Positions 15,924 to 24,405 of a stretch of DNA of 64,000 nt are shown here, one piece after another. Source of the stretch: Mesobacillus jeotgali. Its GTDB lineage: Bacteria > Bacillota > Bacilli > Bacillales > Cytobacillaceae. The position numbers and the translations under genes are program-made. The notes under the pieces are model-generated. The model saw nothing but the letters and a program-made list of their open reading frames with translations, had not been told where the DNA came from and ran no database searches. Within the stretch, counting starts at the first letter, position 1. The number at the start of each line of letters is the position of its first letter. The stretch is taken from contig NZ_CP109811.1 of the NCBI RefSeq assembly GCF_014856545.2, positions 1,234,001 to 1,298,000 of the forward strand, given 5' to 3'.

Positions 15924-18900
15924 AACGAATATACCGCCAGTACCGGAAGGGGCAACCTGGACGGAAGATCAGTGGAAGGCAATCATGGCCTCGGGGCAGG
16001 ATATCCTAGTCGCTGCGGCAGCAGGGTCAGGAAAAACTGCTGTGCTTGTTGAGCGGATCATCAAGAAAATCACTTCGGAAAGCGATCCGATTGATGTCGA
16101 TGAACTGCTCGTCGTGACATTCACGAATGCTTCCGCGGCTGAAATGCGCCACAGGATAGGGGAAGCACTGGAAAAAGCGATCGACAGCAATCCAGCTTCG
16201 ACTCATTTGAAAAAGCAGCTTAGCCTTTTGAACAGAGCGTCGATTTCAACACTCCACTCCTTCTGTCTTGAAGTGATCAGAAAATATTATTACATGATTG
16301 ATGTCGACCCTGGCTTCAGGATTGCAGATGAAACAGAAGGCCAGCTGCTTAGGGACGAAGTGATGGAGGATTTGTTCGAAGAAGAATACGGAAAGGCAGA
16401 CAACCAGCACTTTTTCAACCTGGTAGATGCGTTCACGAATGACCGAAGCGATGAAGGATTGAAGGATATCATTGCAGACCTGTTCGATTTCGCCAGATCC
16501 AATCCTTCACCTGACGCCTATCTTGATTCAATCGTTTCAATGTATGAGGCAGCAGGCAGTACTGCAATCGAGGGCTTGCCCTTTATGAATGTGCTTCTTG
16601 CTGATATTGAGCTGCAGCTCCAGGGAGCGAAACAGCTTCTGGAAAAAGGGATGGAGATTGCCAAAATGCCTGGCGGGCCTGCGCCAAGGGCGGTTAATTT
16701 TACAGAAGACCTCCATGTGATTGACACCTTGCTTGCTGCAAAAGACAGATCATGGGCAGAGCTTTATGAGGCAATCCAGCTTGCTAATTTTGGCAGGGCA
16801 AAAACATGCCGCGGTGATGATTTCAACAAGGATCTTGTAGACAAGGCGGCCAAGCTAAGGGACCGGGCCAAGAAGATTGTCCAGGATTTGCAGGGCGAAC
16901 TCTTTTCACGGAAACCTGAAAGCTTCCTGAAGGATATGCAGGAAATGAAACCTTTAGTCGCTGTGCTGATCGATCTTGTAAAAGAATTCTCGCGCCGGTT
17001 TGGAGAAGTGAAGCAGGAGCGCGGACTCGTCGATTTCTCGGACCTTGAGCATTATACTCTGGATATCCTGACGGCCGAACAGGAAGCGGAGGAAGAAGAA
17101 GCAAAACCTTCTGAAGCAGCTCTCGCATATAGAGTTAAATTCAAGGAAGTCCTTGTGGACGAATACCAGGATACAAACATGGTGCAGGAAGCGATCCTCC
17201 AGCTTGTGACAGCTGAAGGGGAAGAATCAGGCAATCTGTTCATGGTTGGCGATGTTAAGCAATCCATCTACAAATTCCGTCTTGCAGAGCCTAATCTGTT
17301 CCTTGGAAAATATAACAGATTCACATCCAGTGGAGAAGGAACAGGGTTGAAAATAGATTTGGCCAAAAACTTCCGGAGCCGCAGAGAGGTGCTTGACGGA
17401 ACGAATTATTTATTCAAGCAAATCATGGGGATCAAGGTTGGCGAGATTCATTATGATGAAAATGCCGAGCTGAAAAAAGGTGCGCCATATCCTGAGGATG
17501 ACGAGTTCCCAGTGGAGCTGCTCTTGATTGATAAAAGTGAGGGTGAATCTGCAGAAACAGAGTCTGGCGAAGATAATGAAACGGCAGCAGGTGAATTCGA
17601 CGCAGACGACCTGGAACAATCCCAGCTCGAAGCAAGGCTGATGGCCAAGCATATTAAGGATATGGTAGAAGAACGCCGCGGTGTATATAATCCAAAGACA
17701 AAGACATCAAAACCGGTCAACTACCGGGATATCGTCATTCTCCTCCGCTCGATGACATGGGCGCCGCAAATCATGGAGGAGTTCAAGCAGCAGGGCATCC
17801 CGATTTATGCGAATCTGTCTACTGGGTATTTCCAGGCAACTGAGGTCGCAATTATGCTTTCTTTGTTGAAAGTGATCGACAACCCTTATCAGGATATTCC
17901 GCTGGCGGCTGTCCTGAGGTCTCCGATTGTCGGGCTGGATGAAGAAGAGCTTGCCATCATCAGGGTCAGCCAGAAACGCGGTTCCTTTTATGAGGCATTG
18001 ACAGCATTTTGCCTGCAAAGGCCAGTACCTGAAAAGGAAGGATTGCACGAGAAGACAAGTCGCTTTTTTGAGAGCTTAAAGAGATGGAGAACTTCGGCAA
18101 GGCAGGGTTCTGTTTCGGATTTGATCTGGCAATTGTACAGAGAAACCCGTTTCTTCGATTTTGCCGGAGGGATGCCAGGAGGCAAGCAGCGCCAGGCAAA
18201 CCTGCGAGCACTTTATGATCGCGCGAGACAATATGAAGCCACAAGTTTCCGCGGCCTGTTCCGCTTTTTGCGCTTCATTGAGCGGATGAGGGAGCGCGGT
18301 GATGACCTTGGCGCTGCTAGAGCACTTGGAGAGCAGGAAGATGTGGTCCGAATCATGACGATCCACAGCAGCAAGGGTCTTGAGTTCCCGGTCGTCTTCG
18401 TTGCCGGGCTTGCTCGGAATTTCAATACGATGGACCTGAAGAAATTCTACATGCTCGACAAGGAGTTTGGCTTCGCAGCAAAATATATCAATCCTGAAAA
18501 GCGGATTTCCCTCCCATCTTTGCCGCAGTTAGCCTTCAAGCGCAAGAAAAAGATGGAGATGCTGGCAGAGGAAATGCGGGTATTATATGTTGCCTTGACA
18601 CGGGCGAAGGAGAAGCTTTACTTGATTGGGTCGGTCAAGGATGCAGAAAAGACGATCAGCAAGTGGCAGGACGAGGCAAGCCAACCTGAATGGCTTCTGG
18701 ATGAATACTTAAGAGCGTCTGCTTCAGGCTATATCGATTGGATCGGGCCAGCTGTAATCCGCCATCAAGATTGTGTTGATATCAGGGATGGTACCGAACG
18801 CCTTCATTCGGCACTGGGTGAGGACATTACATGCCATCCTTCCCGCTGGAAAATCGAAAGCATTAAAGCTGAGGAAATTGCTTCATATGGTGAGGAAAAA

Positions 18901-19704
18901 ACCGAGGAGCAAGAAAGCTTAATGGACCTTGTAGCAGCAGGAAAACCTGTAAACTTGGAATCAGAAATGGCCGAGACAGTGAAAAGGCAGCTTTCTTGGA
19001 ACTATCATTTCAAAGAAGCAGCCAACCACCGTTCCAAGCAGTCAGTTACTGAGCTGAAACGCAATCACGAAACCAGGGATGAAGAGAGCGGAACACAGAT
19101 TGTCCGGAGGTTTTCAAAACCAATCCTCAACAGGCCAAGATTCATGCAGGAGAAGAAACTTACACCAGCAGAACGCGGAACCGCGATGCATATGGTCATG
19201 CAGCATATCGATCTGACCCAGCCTGTAACAGAAGCATCTTTGGAGCTGCAGCTGGAAAGGATGGTAGAGAAGGAGCTGCTATTCCCTGAGCAACGCGATG
19301 CAGTTGATAAAAAATGGCTACTAGCCTTTTTTGAAACGGATATCGGCAAGCGACTGGTAACTGCTGATAAAGTCAGCCGTGAAGTTCCGTTCTATCTGTC
19401 ATTGCCATCAAAGGAAGTATATCCAGATTGGCAGGGAGAAAACGAGCCGATCTTTATCCAAGGGGTAGTAGACTGCATTTTCCAGGATGAAAAAGGGACA
19501 GTCCTGCTTGATTTTAAAACGGATGGCATTCACGACCGCTACAAAGGCGGTTTCGAACAGGCAAAGCCGATTTTGGAAGAACGCTATCGAATCCAAATCA
19601 GCCTTTATGCTAAAGCAATCGAACAGGTGTGGAAGCAGCCGGTAGAGGAGAAATACTTATATTTCTTCGACGGCGGCCATCTGCTGGAACTGGATCAACT
19701 ATAA
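15916..19704 (+). CDS. addA: ATP-dependent helicase/nuclease subunit AddA
   Basis: AddA is the UvrD-like helicase and nuclease subunit (1262 aa). It shows Walker A AAAAGSGKT (33-41), the helicase box VDEYQDTN, the TIHSSKGLEF motif and ALTRAKEKL of superfamily 1 helicases. A C-terminal nuclease motif reads LLDFKTDGI. I place the start at TTG 15916 because AGGAGGAAGAGG precedes it; the longer frame from 15886 has no ribosome site. It overlaps addB by 8 bp. A strong terminator follows at 19714. In B. subtilis sbcDC follow addA, but here they are absent. Confidence 0.97.
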   Translation: MAKTNIPPVPEGATWTEDQWKAIMASGQDILVAAAAGSGKTAVLVERIIKKITSESDPIDVDELLVVTFTNASAAEMRHRIGEALEKAIDSNPASTHLKKQLSLLNRASISTLHSFCLEVIRKYYYMIDVDPGFRIADETEGQLLRDEVMEDLFEEEYGKADNQHFFNLVDAFTNDRSDEGLKDIIADLFDFARSNPSPDAYLDSIVSMYEAAGSTAIEGLPFMNVLLADIELQLQGAKQLLEKGMEIAKMPGGPAPRAVNFTEDLHVIDTLLAAKDRSWAELYEAIQLANFGRAKTCRGDDFNKDLVDKAAKLRDRAKKIVQDLQGELFSRKPESFLKDMQEMKPLVAVLIDLVKEFSRRFGEVKQERGLVDFSDLEHYTLDILTAEQEAEEEEAKPSEAALAYRVKFKEVLVDEYQDTNMVQEAILQLVTAEGEESGNLFMVGDVKQSIYKFRLAEPNLFLGKYNRFTSSGEGTGLKIDLAKNFRSRREVLDGTNYLFKQIMGIKVGEIHYDENAELKKGAPYPEDDEFPVELLLIDKSEGESAETESGEDNETAAGEFDADDLEQSQLEARLMAKHIKDMVEERRGVYNPKTKTSKPVNYRDIVILLRSMTWAPQIMEEFKQQGIPIYANLSTGYFQATEVAIMLSLLKVIDNPYQDIPLAAVLRSPIVGLDEEELAIIRVSQKRGSFYEALTAFCLQRPVPEKEGLHEKTSRFFESLKRWRTSARQGSVSDLIWQLYRETRFFDFAGGMPGGKQRQANLRALYDRARQYEATSFRGLFRFLRFIERMRERGDDLGAARALGEQEDVVRIMTIHSSKGLEFPVVFVAGLARNFNTMDLKKFYMLDKEFGFAAKYINPEKRISLPSLPQLAFKRKKKMEMLAEEMRVLYVALTRAKEKLYLIGSVKDAEKTISKWQDEASQPEWLLDEYLRASASGYIDWIGPAVIRHQDCVDIRDGTERLHSALGEDITCHPSRWKIESIKAEEIASYGEEKTEEQESLMDLVAAGKPVNLESEMAETVKRQLSWNYHFKEAANHRSKQSVTELKRNHETRDEESGTQIVRRFSKPILNRPRFMQEKKLTPAERGTAMHMVMQHIDLTQPVTEASLELQLERMVEKELLFPEQRDAVDKKWLLAFFETDIGKRLVTADKVSREVPFYLSLPSKEVYPDWQGENEPIFIQGVVDCIFQDEKGTVLLDFKTDGIHDRYKGGFEQAKPILEERYRIQISLYAKAIEQVWKQPVEEKYLYFFDGGHLLELDQL

Positions 19705-19713
19705 AGGAATGTT

Positions 19714-19754
19714 AAAAACCGGCGGGATGTGAATAATAATCCTGCCGGTTTTTT
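19714..19754 (+). terminator. Intrinsic terminator of addBA
   Basis: Arms of about 12-13 bp (AAAAACCGGCGGG with CCTGCCGGTTTTTT, one wobble), followed by T residues. Confidence 0.85.
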
Positions 19755-19787
19755 GTTAGTTTATGAGAAATATCCGTTTGAAGGCTG

Positions 19788-20040
19788 TATCGGACAAACG
19801 GAAGGTAAAGAAAGGGAAAAGTGTCCGATAGAAGGGCTATATCGGCCAAACAGAAGGCGACGCACGAGAAAAGTGTCCGATAGAAGGGCTGTATCGGACA
19901 AACAGAAGGCGACGCACGAGAAAAGTGTCCGATAGAGAGGCTGTATCGGCCAAACAGAAGGCGACGCACGAGAAAAGTGTCCGATAGAGAGGATGTATCG
20001 GACAAACGGAAGGTAAAGAAAGGGAAAAGTGTCCGATAGA
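19788..20040. repeat. 52-bp tandem hairpin array 1 (five units)
   Basis: Units start at 19788, 19840, 19892, 19944 and 19996, exactly 52 bp apart. Each runs from TATCGGACA (or TATCGGCCA) through a purine-rich linker to TGTCCGATA. At every junction TGTCCGATA, a 9-nt spacer and TATCGG(A/C)CA can fold as a hairpin. It is non-coding by appearance and fills the addA to yisB gap. Arrays 2 (53642) and 3 (60953) share the period and plan. Confidence 0.9.
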
Positions 20041-20085
20041 AGCACTTTATGCTAAAAATTCATTCTGAGAGGAGGGGATCACCGA

Positions 20086-20394
20086 GTGGCAAAGAAAAAA
20101 CAATCCGGTACATGTGAATTATGCGGCAGGGAAGAGGTTGAGGTAACCATTCACCATCTGACTCCGAAAGAATTGGGGGGCACTTTCATGCCAACAGCCA
20201 ATCTGTGCATCCCTTGCCATAAACAGATTCATGCTCTATTCACGAATGAAGAGCTTGCAGCGGATTTAAACAAGATTGAGCGGCTTCGCTCCCATCCTGA
20301 ATTGGAGAAGTTTTTGAAATGGATAAAAAAACAGCCTTCTACAAGGCTGCCGAAAATATCAAAATCTAATGCGCGAAAAAGAAATAAACGCTAG
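20086..20394 (+). CDS. yisB: HNH endonuclease-family protein YisB
   Basis: A 102-aa protein with an HNH-like zinc fold: Cys10 and Cys13 (CELC), His23-His24 (IHHLTPKELGG), then Cys41, Cys44, His45 and His49 (CIPCHKQIH). The C-terminus is very basic. The start is GTG after GAGAGGAGGGG. It sits between addA and the gerP operon, the same place as yisB/hlpB in B. subtilis, so a role in DNA repair with AddAB is plausible. It meets gerPF tail to tail, with the stops overlapping by 4 bp. Confidence 0.85.
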   Translation: MAKKKQSGTCELCGREEVEVTIHHLTPKELGGTFMPTANLCIPCHKQIHALFTNEELAADLNKIERLRSHPELEKFLKWIKKQPSTRLPKISKSNARKRNKR

Positions 20395-20609
20395 TTATTT
20401 CCTACAGTCGGCTGGTCAATCAAGTTGGCATCAAGAACATTGCTGGCACTTAATCCATTATTCGTGACAATGAATCCTCCAGTATTGAACCCACCCTGCC
20501 CAGCGACTGTTTTAGAATTGCTCTTTGGCGAGATGAACAGCGTGTCGCCAAACTGCACTGTCCCGCCGCCTACATTCAATATTTGCACAGGACCTATTAT
20601 TGCTGGCAT
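20391..20609 (-). CDS. gerPF: Spore germination protein GerPF
   Basis: The last gene of the gerP operon, 72 aa. The family pattern is clear: MPAIIGPVQILNVGGGTVQFGDTLF-type start, then GFNTGGF. GerP proteins are made in the mother cell and help germinants cross the spore coat. I use the internal ATG at 20609 (AAAAGGATG upstream), which gives the usual MPAI N-terminus shared with GerPA; the frame itself is open to 20618. It is similar to GerPA at the other end of the operon, consistent with old duplication. Confidence 0.9.
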   Translation of the reverse strand: MPAIIGPVQILNVGGGTVQFGDTLFISPKSNSKTVAGQGGFNTGGFIVTNNGLSASNVLDANLIDQPTVGNN

Positions 20610-20685
20610 TGAAAACATCCTTTTCTGCTTTTGTTTAATATTTTATTCTCATCGGCTTCGTAACCGTCCATAGTCCAGAAGCTTC

Positions 20686-21120
20686 TTAATTTTCTTCTTC
20701 ATTAGTTCCATTGGCACCACTTGTTCCATTCGTTTTGTCATTTCGGGGCAAAAGCTGGCGTATATGCTTTACCCGGGCTTCCATAGCTATATTGCGGCTG
20801 TTTCCAAGGTGTACAACTGATGAGGAAGAGGCACCCAGGATATCAATATTCCTGACCTTTAATACAGGGTTGAGGTTGTGGGTCGAGAAAACAACATTTT
20901 CTTCATCAGTTGGTTGAAAGGGAATCGGTTCTGAAAAAATCGGGAACACATCGAAATTCCCTTCATTATCGAAAAAAATCTCGGCCTCTCTTTGCACGGC
21001 CAATGCCCTGGAGATGGCCTGTATTTGTTCCGAATCACCGATCTGGAAAATCGAGGAGAAGGATACCGAGTCAATTTTTATATGGTCAACACATGTTATT
21101 CTTTGAAGCATAGCGATCAC
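20686..21120 (-). CDS. gerPE: Spore germination protein GerPE
   Basis: A 144-aa GerP protein. The N-terminal segment MLQRITCVDHIKIDSVSFSS and the repeated FQIGD and VVHLGN motifs match the GerPE type; the tail is hydrophilic (NGTSGANGTNEEEN). GTG at 21120 overlaps the gerPD stop (GTGA); ATG at 21111 is an alternative that would give the usual ML start. It functions in spore coat permeability to germinants with the other GerP proteins. Confidence 0.88.
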   Translation of the reverse strand: MIAMLQRITCVDHIKIDSVSFSSIFQIGDSEQIQAISRALAVQREAEIFFDNEGNFDVFPIFSEPIPFQPTDEENVVFSTHNLNPVLKVRNIDILGASSSSVVHLGNSRNIAMEARVKHIRQLLPRNDKTNGTSGANGTNEEEN

Positions 21121-21299
21121 GATATATCCGGTGACAGCGGGACGAATGGGCCGACAATCAACGATTCAGATGGTGTATCAAAGGTTGCTGCCAGCTGGAT
21201 TGTTTCAGCATCCCCAACCATCAGCAGCGAGGAACTGGAAACACCTATGATCCTGATGTCGCCGACACAAATATCCCGGTTATAGACTTGGAAATTCAT
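21117..21299 (-). CDS. gerPD: Spore germination protein GerPD
   Basis: A 60-aa GerPD-type protein (MNFQVYNRDICVGDIRIIG, then SSSLLMVGDAETI). It resembles GerPB in its beta-rich repeat containing a VGD/IGS motif. Its ATG overlaps the gerPC stop (TAATG on the minus strand) and its stop overlaps the gerPE start, so translation is coupled. It belongs to the mother-cell-expressed gerP operon and is thought to sit in the inner coat region. Confidence 0.9.
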   Translation of the reverse strand: MNFQVYNRDICVGDIRIIGVSSSSLLMVGDAETIQLAATFDTPSESLIVGPFVPLSPDIS

Positions 21300-21940
21300 T
21301 ATGAACGACCTTCCTTTACATTATCCGGCAGGTTTTTCAGGAACAGGAATACACCATTTTGGATTTCCTGTTTAAGCAAATCAATCACCTTTTCATTCAG
21401 CTGAGGGCTTAGTTCAGTGCCTCTTTCACTTGATGATTGTTCCTGTAGATGTTGAGCTGCTCTGCCAGATAACTGTTTTTTAATATCATTTTTTATGAAC
21501 TCGAAATAGGAATCATCTACATTGATTCCAAGCTTAGTTTGGGCACTTCGGTAAATGTTCTCTAAATCAGATTCAAGATATTGGTTCAGTGCTGTTTCAA
21601 TCTCAATTGTTCTTTTAAATAACTGTTTTGGTGGAATCGGTACATTCACAGCCTTTTGATCAACGGAAAAATCGTCGATTCCATCCAAATCTGTTGGATT
21701 TAACCCAATATTCAACGTTCCTTCAAGGGTTTCCACTTTTAACTGGTCGAATTTATACTCGATATTCCCAATTTGAACCGGAGGCCGCTCTTTCAGTGCA
21801 GCAATTTCCTGCTGCAGCTCGATAACCAATTTCTCCAATCTGGCTGTCTTTCTGCTCTGGTGCTCCACATATAAATGCAGCTTCTTTACATATTGATAGA
21901 ATTCCGCGTTCAAACGAATCACCTCGCCTCGACCCAGCAT
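21299..21940 (-). CDS. gerPC: Spore germination protein GerPC
   Basis: GerPC, the largest member of the operon (213 aa as drawn). It has an N-terminal coiled coil (about residues 20-50, rich in Leu/Glu/Lys), then a middle IEYKFDQLKVETLEGTLNIG section, and a helical C-terminus ending NVKEGRS. The true start may be TTG at 21913 (NAEFYQYVKKL), since GAGGCGAGGTG sits correctly before it, whereas ATG 21940 has no ribosome site. It is required for coat permeability to germinants in relatives. Confidence 0.88.
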   Translation of the reverse strand: MLGRGEVIRLNAEFYQYVKKLHLYVEHQSRKTARLEKLVIELQQEIAALKERPPVQIGNIEYKFDQLKVETLEGTLNIGLNPTDLDGIDDFSVDQKAVNVPIPPKQLFKRTIEIETALNQYLESDLENIYRSAQTKLGINVDDSYFEFIKNDIKKQLSGRAAQHLQEQSSSERGTELSPQLNEKVIDLLKQEIQNGVFLFLKNLPDNVKEGRS

Positions 21941-21951
21941 TTTGACACTGA

Positions 21952-22206
21952 TTAATTTTCACGTACAGGGGCCTGCAGTGGTACGGCAGGAGCTTCCAAT
22001 GTGCCCCCGGAAATACCCTCCATGCCTGTTGAAATTTCCGTAGGGTGGACAGCCTCTGGGGCAGGTGCTGTGAATCCACCAGTGTTATAAAGGTAAGAAA
22101 CTGGCTTGATCATCCCCGCACTGCCAATTTGCAGTACAGAAGAATTAGTGATTCCATCAACCTTCAGAAGGTTTATGTTTATTGATTGTTGTATATAAAA
22201 ATTCAT
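21952..22206 (-). CDS. gerPB: Spore germination protein GerPB
   Basis: An 84-aa GerPB protein beginning MNFYIQQSININ, then SVLQIGSAG, with a Pro/Ala-rich C-terminal half. The start at 22206 is preferred because GGGTGATT precedes it and it gives the family N-terminus; the frame is open to 22221. The longer form would begin inside the end of gerPA. It is the second gene of the sigma-K-type gerP operon. Confidence 0.88.
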   Translation of the reverse strand: MNFYIQQSININLLKVDGITNSSVLQIGSAGMIKPVSYLYNTGGFTAPAPEAVHPTEISTGMEGISGGTLEAPAVPLQAPVREN

Positions 22207-22220
22207 TGTAATCACCCGCA

Positions 22221-22442
22221 TTATACATTTAGATAATTTCCTTGATCGACGGCATCTGGGTCATACGTATTTGTAGAGCTCTGATTATTGTACACGGTCA
22301 GTCCATCTCCGGTATTGAATGAGCCAGCTCCAGAAAATGTTTTTGCATTGGATACCGGGCTTATTCTGTAAACATCTCCTATATGGAAAACGGAGCTGTT
22401 ACCAAGGGAAATGACCTGAGCGACTCCAACGATTGCTGGCAT
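22221..22442 (-). CDS. gerPA: Spore germination protein GerPA
   Basis: The first gene of the operon, 73 aa. It starts MPAIVGVAQVISLG and contains FHIGD and the FNTGDG motif near the middle, all typical of GerPA. ATG 22442 has AAAGGGTG eight bases upstream; the frame extends to 22451 without a ribosome site. A predicted sigma-K promoter lies at 22473-22499, about 30 bp from the start codon, which matches mother-cell expression of gerP in relatives. Confidence 0.9.
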   Translation of the reverse strand: MPAIVGVAQVISLGNSSVFHIGDVYRISPVSNAKTFSGAGSFNTGDGLTVYNNQSSTNTYDPDAVDQGNYLNV

Positions 22443-22472
22443 TTGCAACACCCTTTAATAAGATTTCTTTAT

Positions 22473-22499
22473 TATCCTATGTGCCCAGGAGCAGAATGT
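22473..22499 (-). promoter_or_regulatory. Predicted sigma-K promoter of gerPA-F
   Basis: On the minus strand AC (22499-22498) is followed after exactly 16 bp by CATAGGATA (22481-22473), fitting the sigma-K consensus AC-N16-CATAnnnTA. It lies just upstream of gerPA. Confidence 0.7.
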
Positions 22500-22586
22500 G
22501 ATTAAAATGCCTATTAGGTGATAAAGACCCTTTTCACAAAAATCATGAACCTAGTGGTTAGCAGTAAAGTCTTAGGAAAAACGCAT

Positions 22587-22615
22587 GTTATATAACAGTC
22601 AAAAAGTTATATAAC
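22587..22615. promoter_or_regulatory. Tandem palindromes GTTATATAAC upstream of acyl-CoA ligase
   Basis: The perfect 10-bp palindrome GTTATATAAC occurs at 22587-22596 and again at 22606-22615, 19 bp apart. It looks like a pair of operators for a dimeric regulator of the ligase that starts at 22683. Confidence 0.5.
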
Positions 22616-22682
22616 AGGAAGAGTAATATGTTAATATATTTATATATTTAGAATTATAAAATTATTCTACAGGAGGCAGATT

Positions 22683-24275
22683 ATGAACGTTCCATTGCTG
22701 TTAAACCAGTTTCTAGACCGGGCAGTAGCGCTTTATGGTAACAAGAAGGCCATTTTTTCTGAGGACAGGGCACATACATATAATGAATTGAATGAAAGAG
22801 TGAACAGGCTTTCTGATGGATTAAGAAAGCTGGGGGTGTGCAAAGGCGACCGGATTGCCTATCTTGCACCTAATTCAATTGAGATGCTTGAAGGTTTTTA
22901 TGGTGTATTCCAGCTGGGCGGAGTCATGGTCCCATTGAACATTCGTCTGAAGCCGGATGATTATTTGTTCATCCTTAACCACAGTGAATCAAAGGTTTTG
23001 TTCGTGGACCAGGATTTATATCATTTGATCCAGCCAATCAAGGATCAGCTCGAAAGCGTTCAGCATATTATTGTCCACTACAAGGAAGATAGCCTGGATG
23101 AAATCAATTATGATGAGTGGCTTTCACAGCAATCTGCTGATACTTTCAGACGTGAAGAACTCGATGAAAATGATGTCTGCAGCCTACTGTATACAAGCGG
23201 GACGACCGGGAATCCAAAAGGAGTCATGCTCACTCACCGGAACAATTACATCCACGCATTGAGCACGATGCACCATTTACGCGTCAGCGATGAGGATGTT
23301 CTGCTGCATGTCCTGCCGATGTTCCATGTGAATGGCTGGGGATCGCCATTTTATTACACAGCGAATGGGGCTTCACAGGTATGTCTGCGAAAAACGACGC
23401 CTGAGACAATTTTTAACGCACTGGAAAAGCATAAAGTCAGTGTCATGCATATGGCTCCAACTGTGTTGAATGCGCTGCTGCAGTATTATGAAAAGAATGT
23501 CCCGACCATTGAACAGCAGGTACGAGTGGTCATTGCCGGGTCTGCACCGCCGCCGGCATTCGTAACCCGTGTGGAAAAGGAACTTGGCTGGGAATTCATC
23601 CAGGTGTATGGCATGACAGAATCATCTCCTTTAAGCACAATCTCAACCGTCAGGTCACATTTGAAGCAGCTTCCATTGAATGAACAATACCGAATGAAAG
23701 CAAAAGCAGGCGTATCCATGATTGGCAGCCAGGTAAAAGTCGTGAACGATCATGGAGATGAGGTTGCCCATGATGGCAAGGAAATTGGTGAGGTTATCAC
23801 CCGAAGCAATGGAGTCATGAAAGGCTACTGGAAAAATGAAGAGGCGACGATGGAAACGATCCGTAATGGCTGGCTTCATACCGGAGACATGGCAACGGTC
23901 GATGAATACGGCAATATTGATATTGTCGACCGCAAGAAGGATGTTATCATCAGCGGCGGAGAAAATATTTCATCCATCGAAGTCGAGGGAGTACTCTATG
24001 ATCATCCGTCGGTCCTTGAAGCGGCAGTCATTGCGGTTCCTCACGAAAAGTGGGGTGAGACTCCGCATGCCTATATTGTGCTTCGTGAAAATGAGCAGGT
24101 GACAGAGCAGGATCTCATTGCTTTTTCGAGAGAAAAACTTGCCCATTTCAAAGCAATTACAGGAGTGACTTTTGTAAAAGAACTGCCGAAAACAGCTTCC
24201 GGAAAAATCCAGAAGGTTCATTTGCGTAACGAATACTGGGAAGCGAATGGCAAGACTGGCAGATTTGTAAATTAA
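22683..24275 (+). CDS. Long-chain-type fatty acid--CoA ligase
   Basis: A 530-aa AMP-forming acyl-CoA ligase. Motifs: LLYTSGTTGNPKGVM, YGMTESSP, HTGDMATVDEYGNIDIVDRKKD, ISGGENISSIEVE and the catalytic Lys in KTASGKIQK. It resembles the medium/long-chain ligases common in Bacillus. The ATG has an ideal ACAGGAGGC site. It is expressed alone, between the divergent gerP operon and a terminator at 24284. It differs in sequence from the 9256 synthetase, so it is probably not a recent duplicate. Substrate length is inferred from the family only. Confidence 0.88.
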   Translation: MNVPLLLNQFLDRAVALYGNKKAIFSEDRAHTYNELNERVNRLSDGLRKLGVCKGDRIAYLAPNSIEMLEGFYGVFQLGGVMVPLNIRLKPDDYLFILNHSESKVLFVDQDLYHLIQPIKDQLESVQHIIVHYKEDSLDEINYDEWLSQQSADTFRREELDENDVCSLLYTSGTTGNPKGVMLTHRNNYIHALSTMHHLRVSDEDVLLHVLPMFHVNGWGSPFYYTANGASQVCLRKTTPETIFNALEKHKVSVMHMAPTVLNALLQYYEKNVPTIEQQVRVVIAGSAPPPAFVTRVEKELGWEFIQVYGMTESSPLSTISTVRSHLKQLPLNEQYRMKAKAGVSMIGSQVKVVNDHGDEVAHDGKEIGEVITRSNGVMKGYWKNEEATMETIRNGWLHTGDMATVDEYGNIDIVDRKKDVIISGGENISSIEVEGVLYDHPSVLEAAVIAVPHEKWGETPHAYIVLRENEQVTEQDLIAFSREKLAHFKAITGVTFVKELPKTASGKIQKVHLRNEYWEANGKTGRFVN

Positions 24276-24283
24276 TAGTTCTG

Positions 24284-24312
24284 GGGACTGCCTGGTGTCG
24301 GCGTCCCTTTTT
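24284..24312 (+). terminator. Intrinsic terminator
   Basis: Arms GGGAC and GTCCC, extended by GCC/GGC across a one-base bulge, followed by TTTTTC. Confidence 0.65.
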
Positions 24313-24405
24313 CTTTTATCCTGATTCCGGTTACCTTTGGCATGTTGGTTTATTGTGTGATATACATAGATTAGATGTTAACTATTGGATGGAAAGAGGG
24401 GGAAA

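Noticed and set aside
19729..20045. Frames in both directions through array 1, and the array as a CRISPR
   Set aside because: 52 is not a multiple of 3, linkers are repeated rather than unique spacers, and no cas genes are present.
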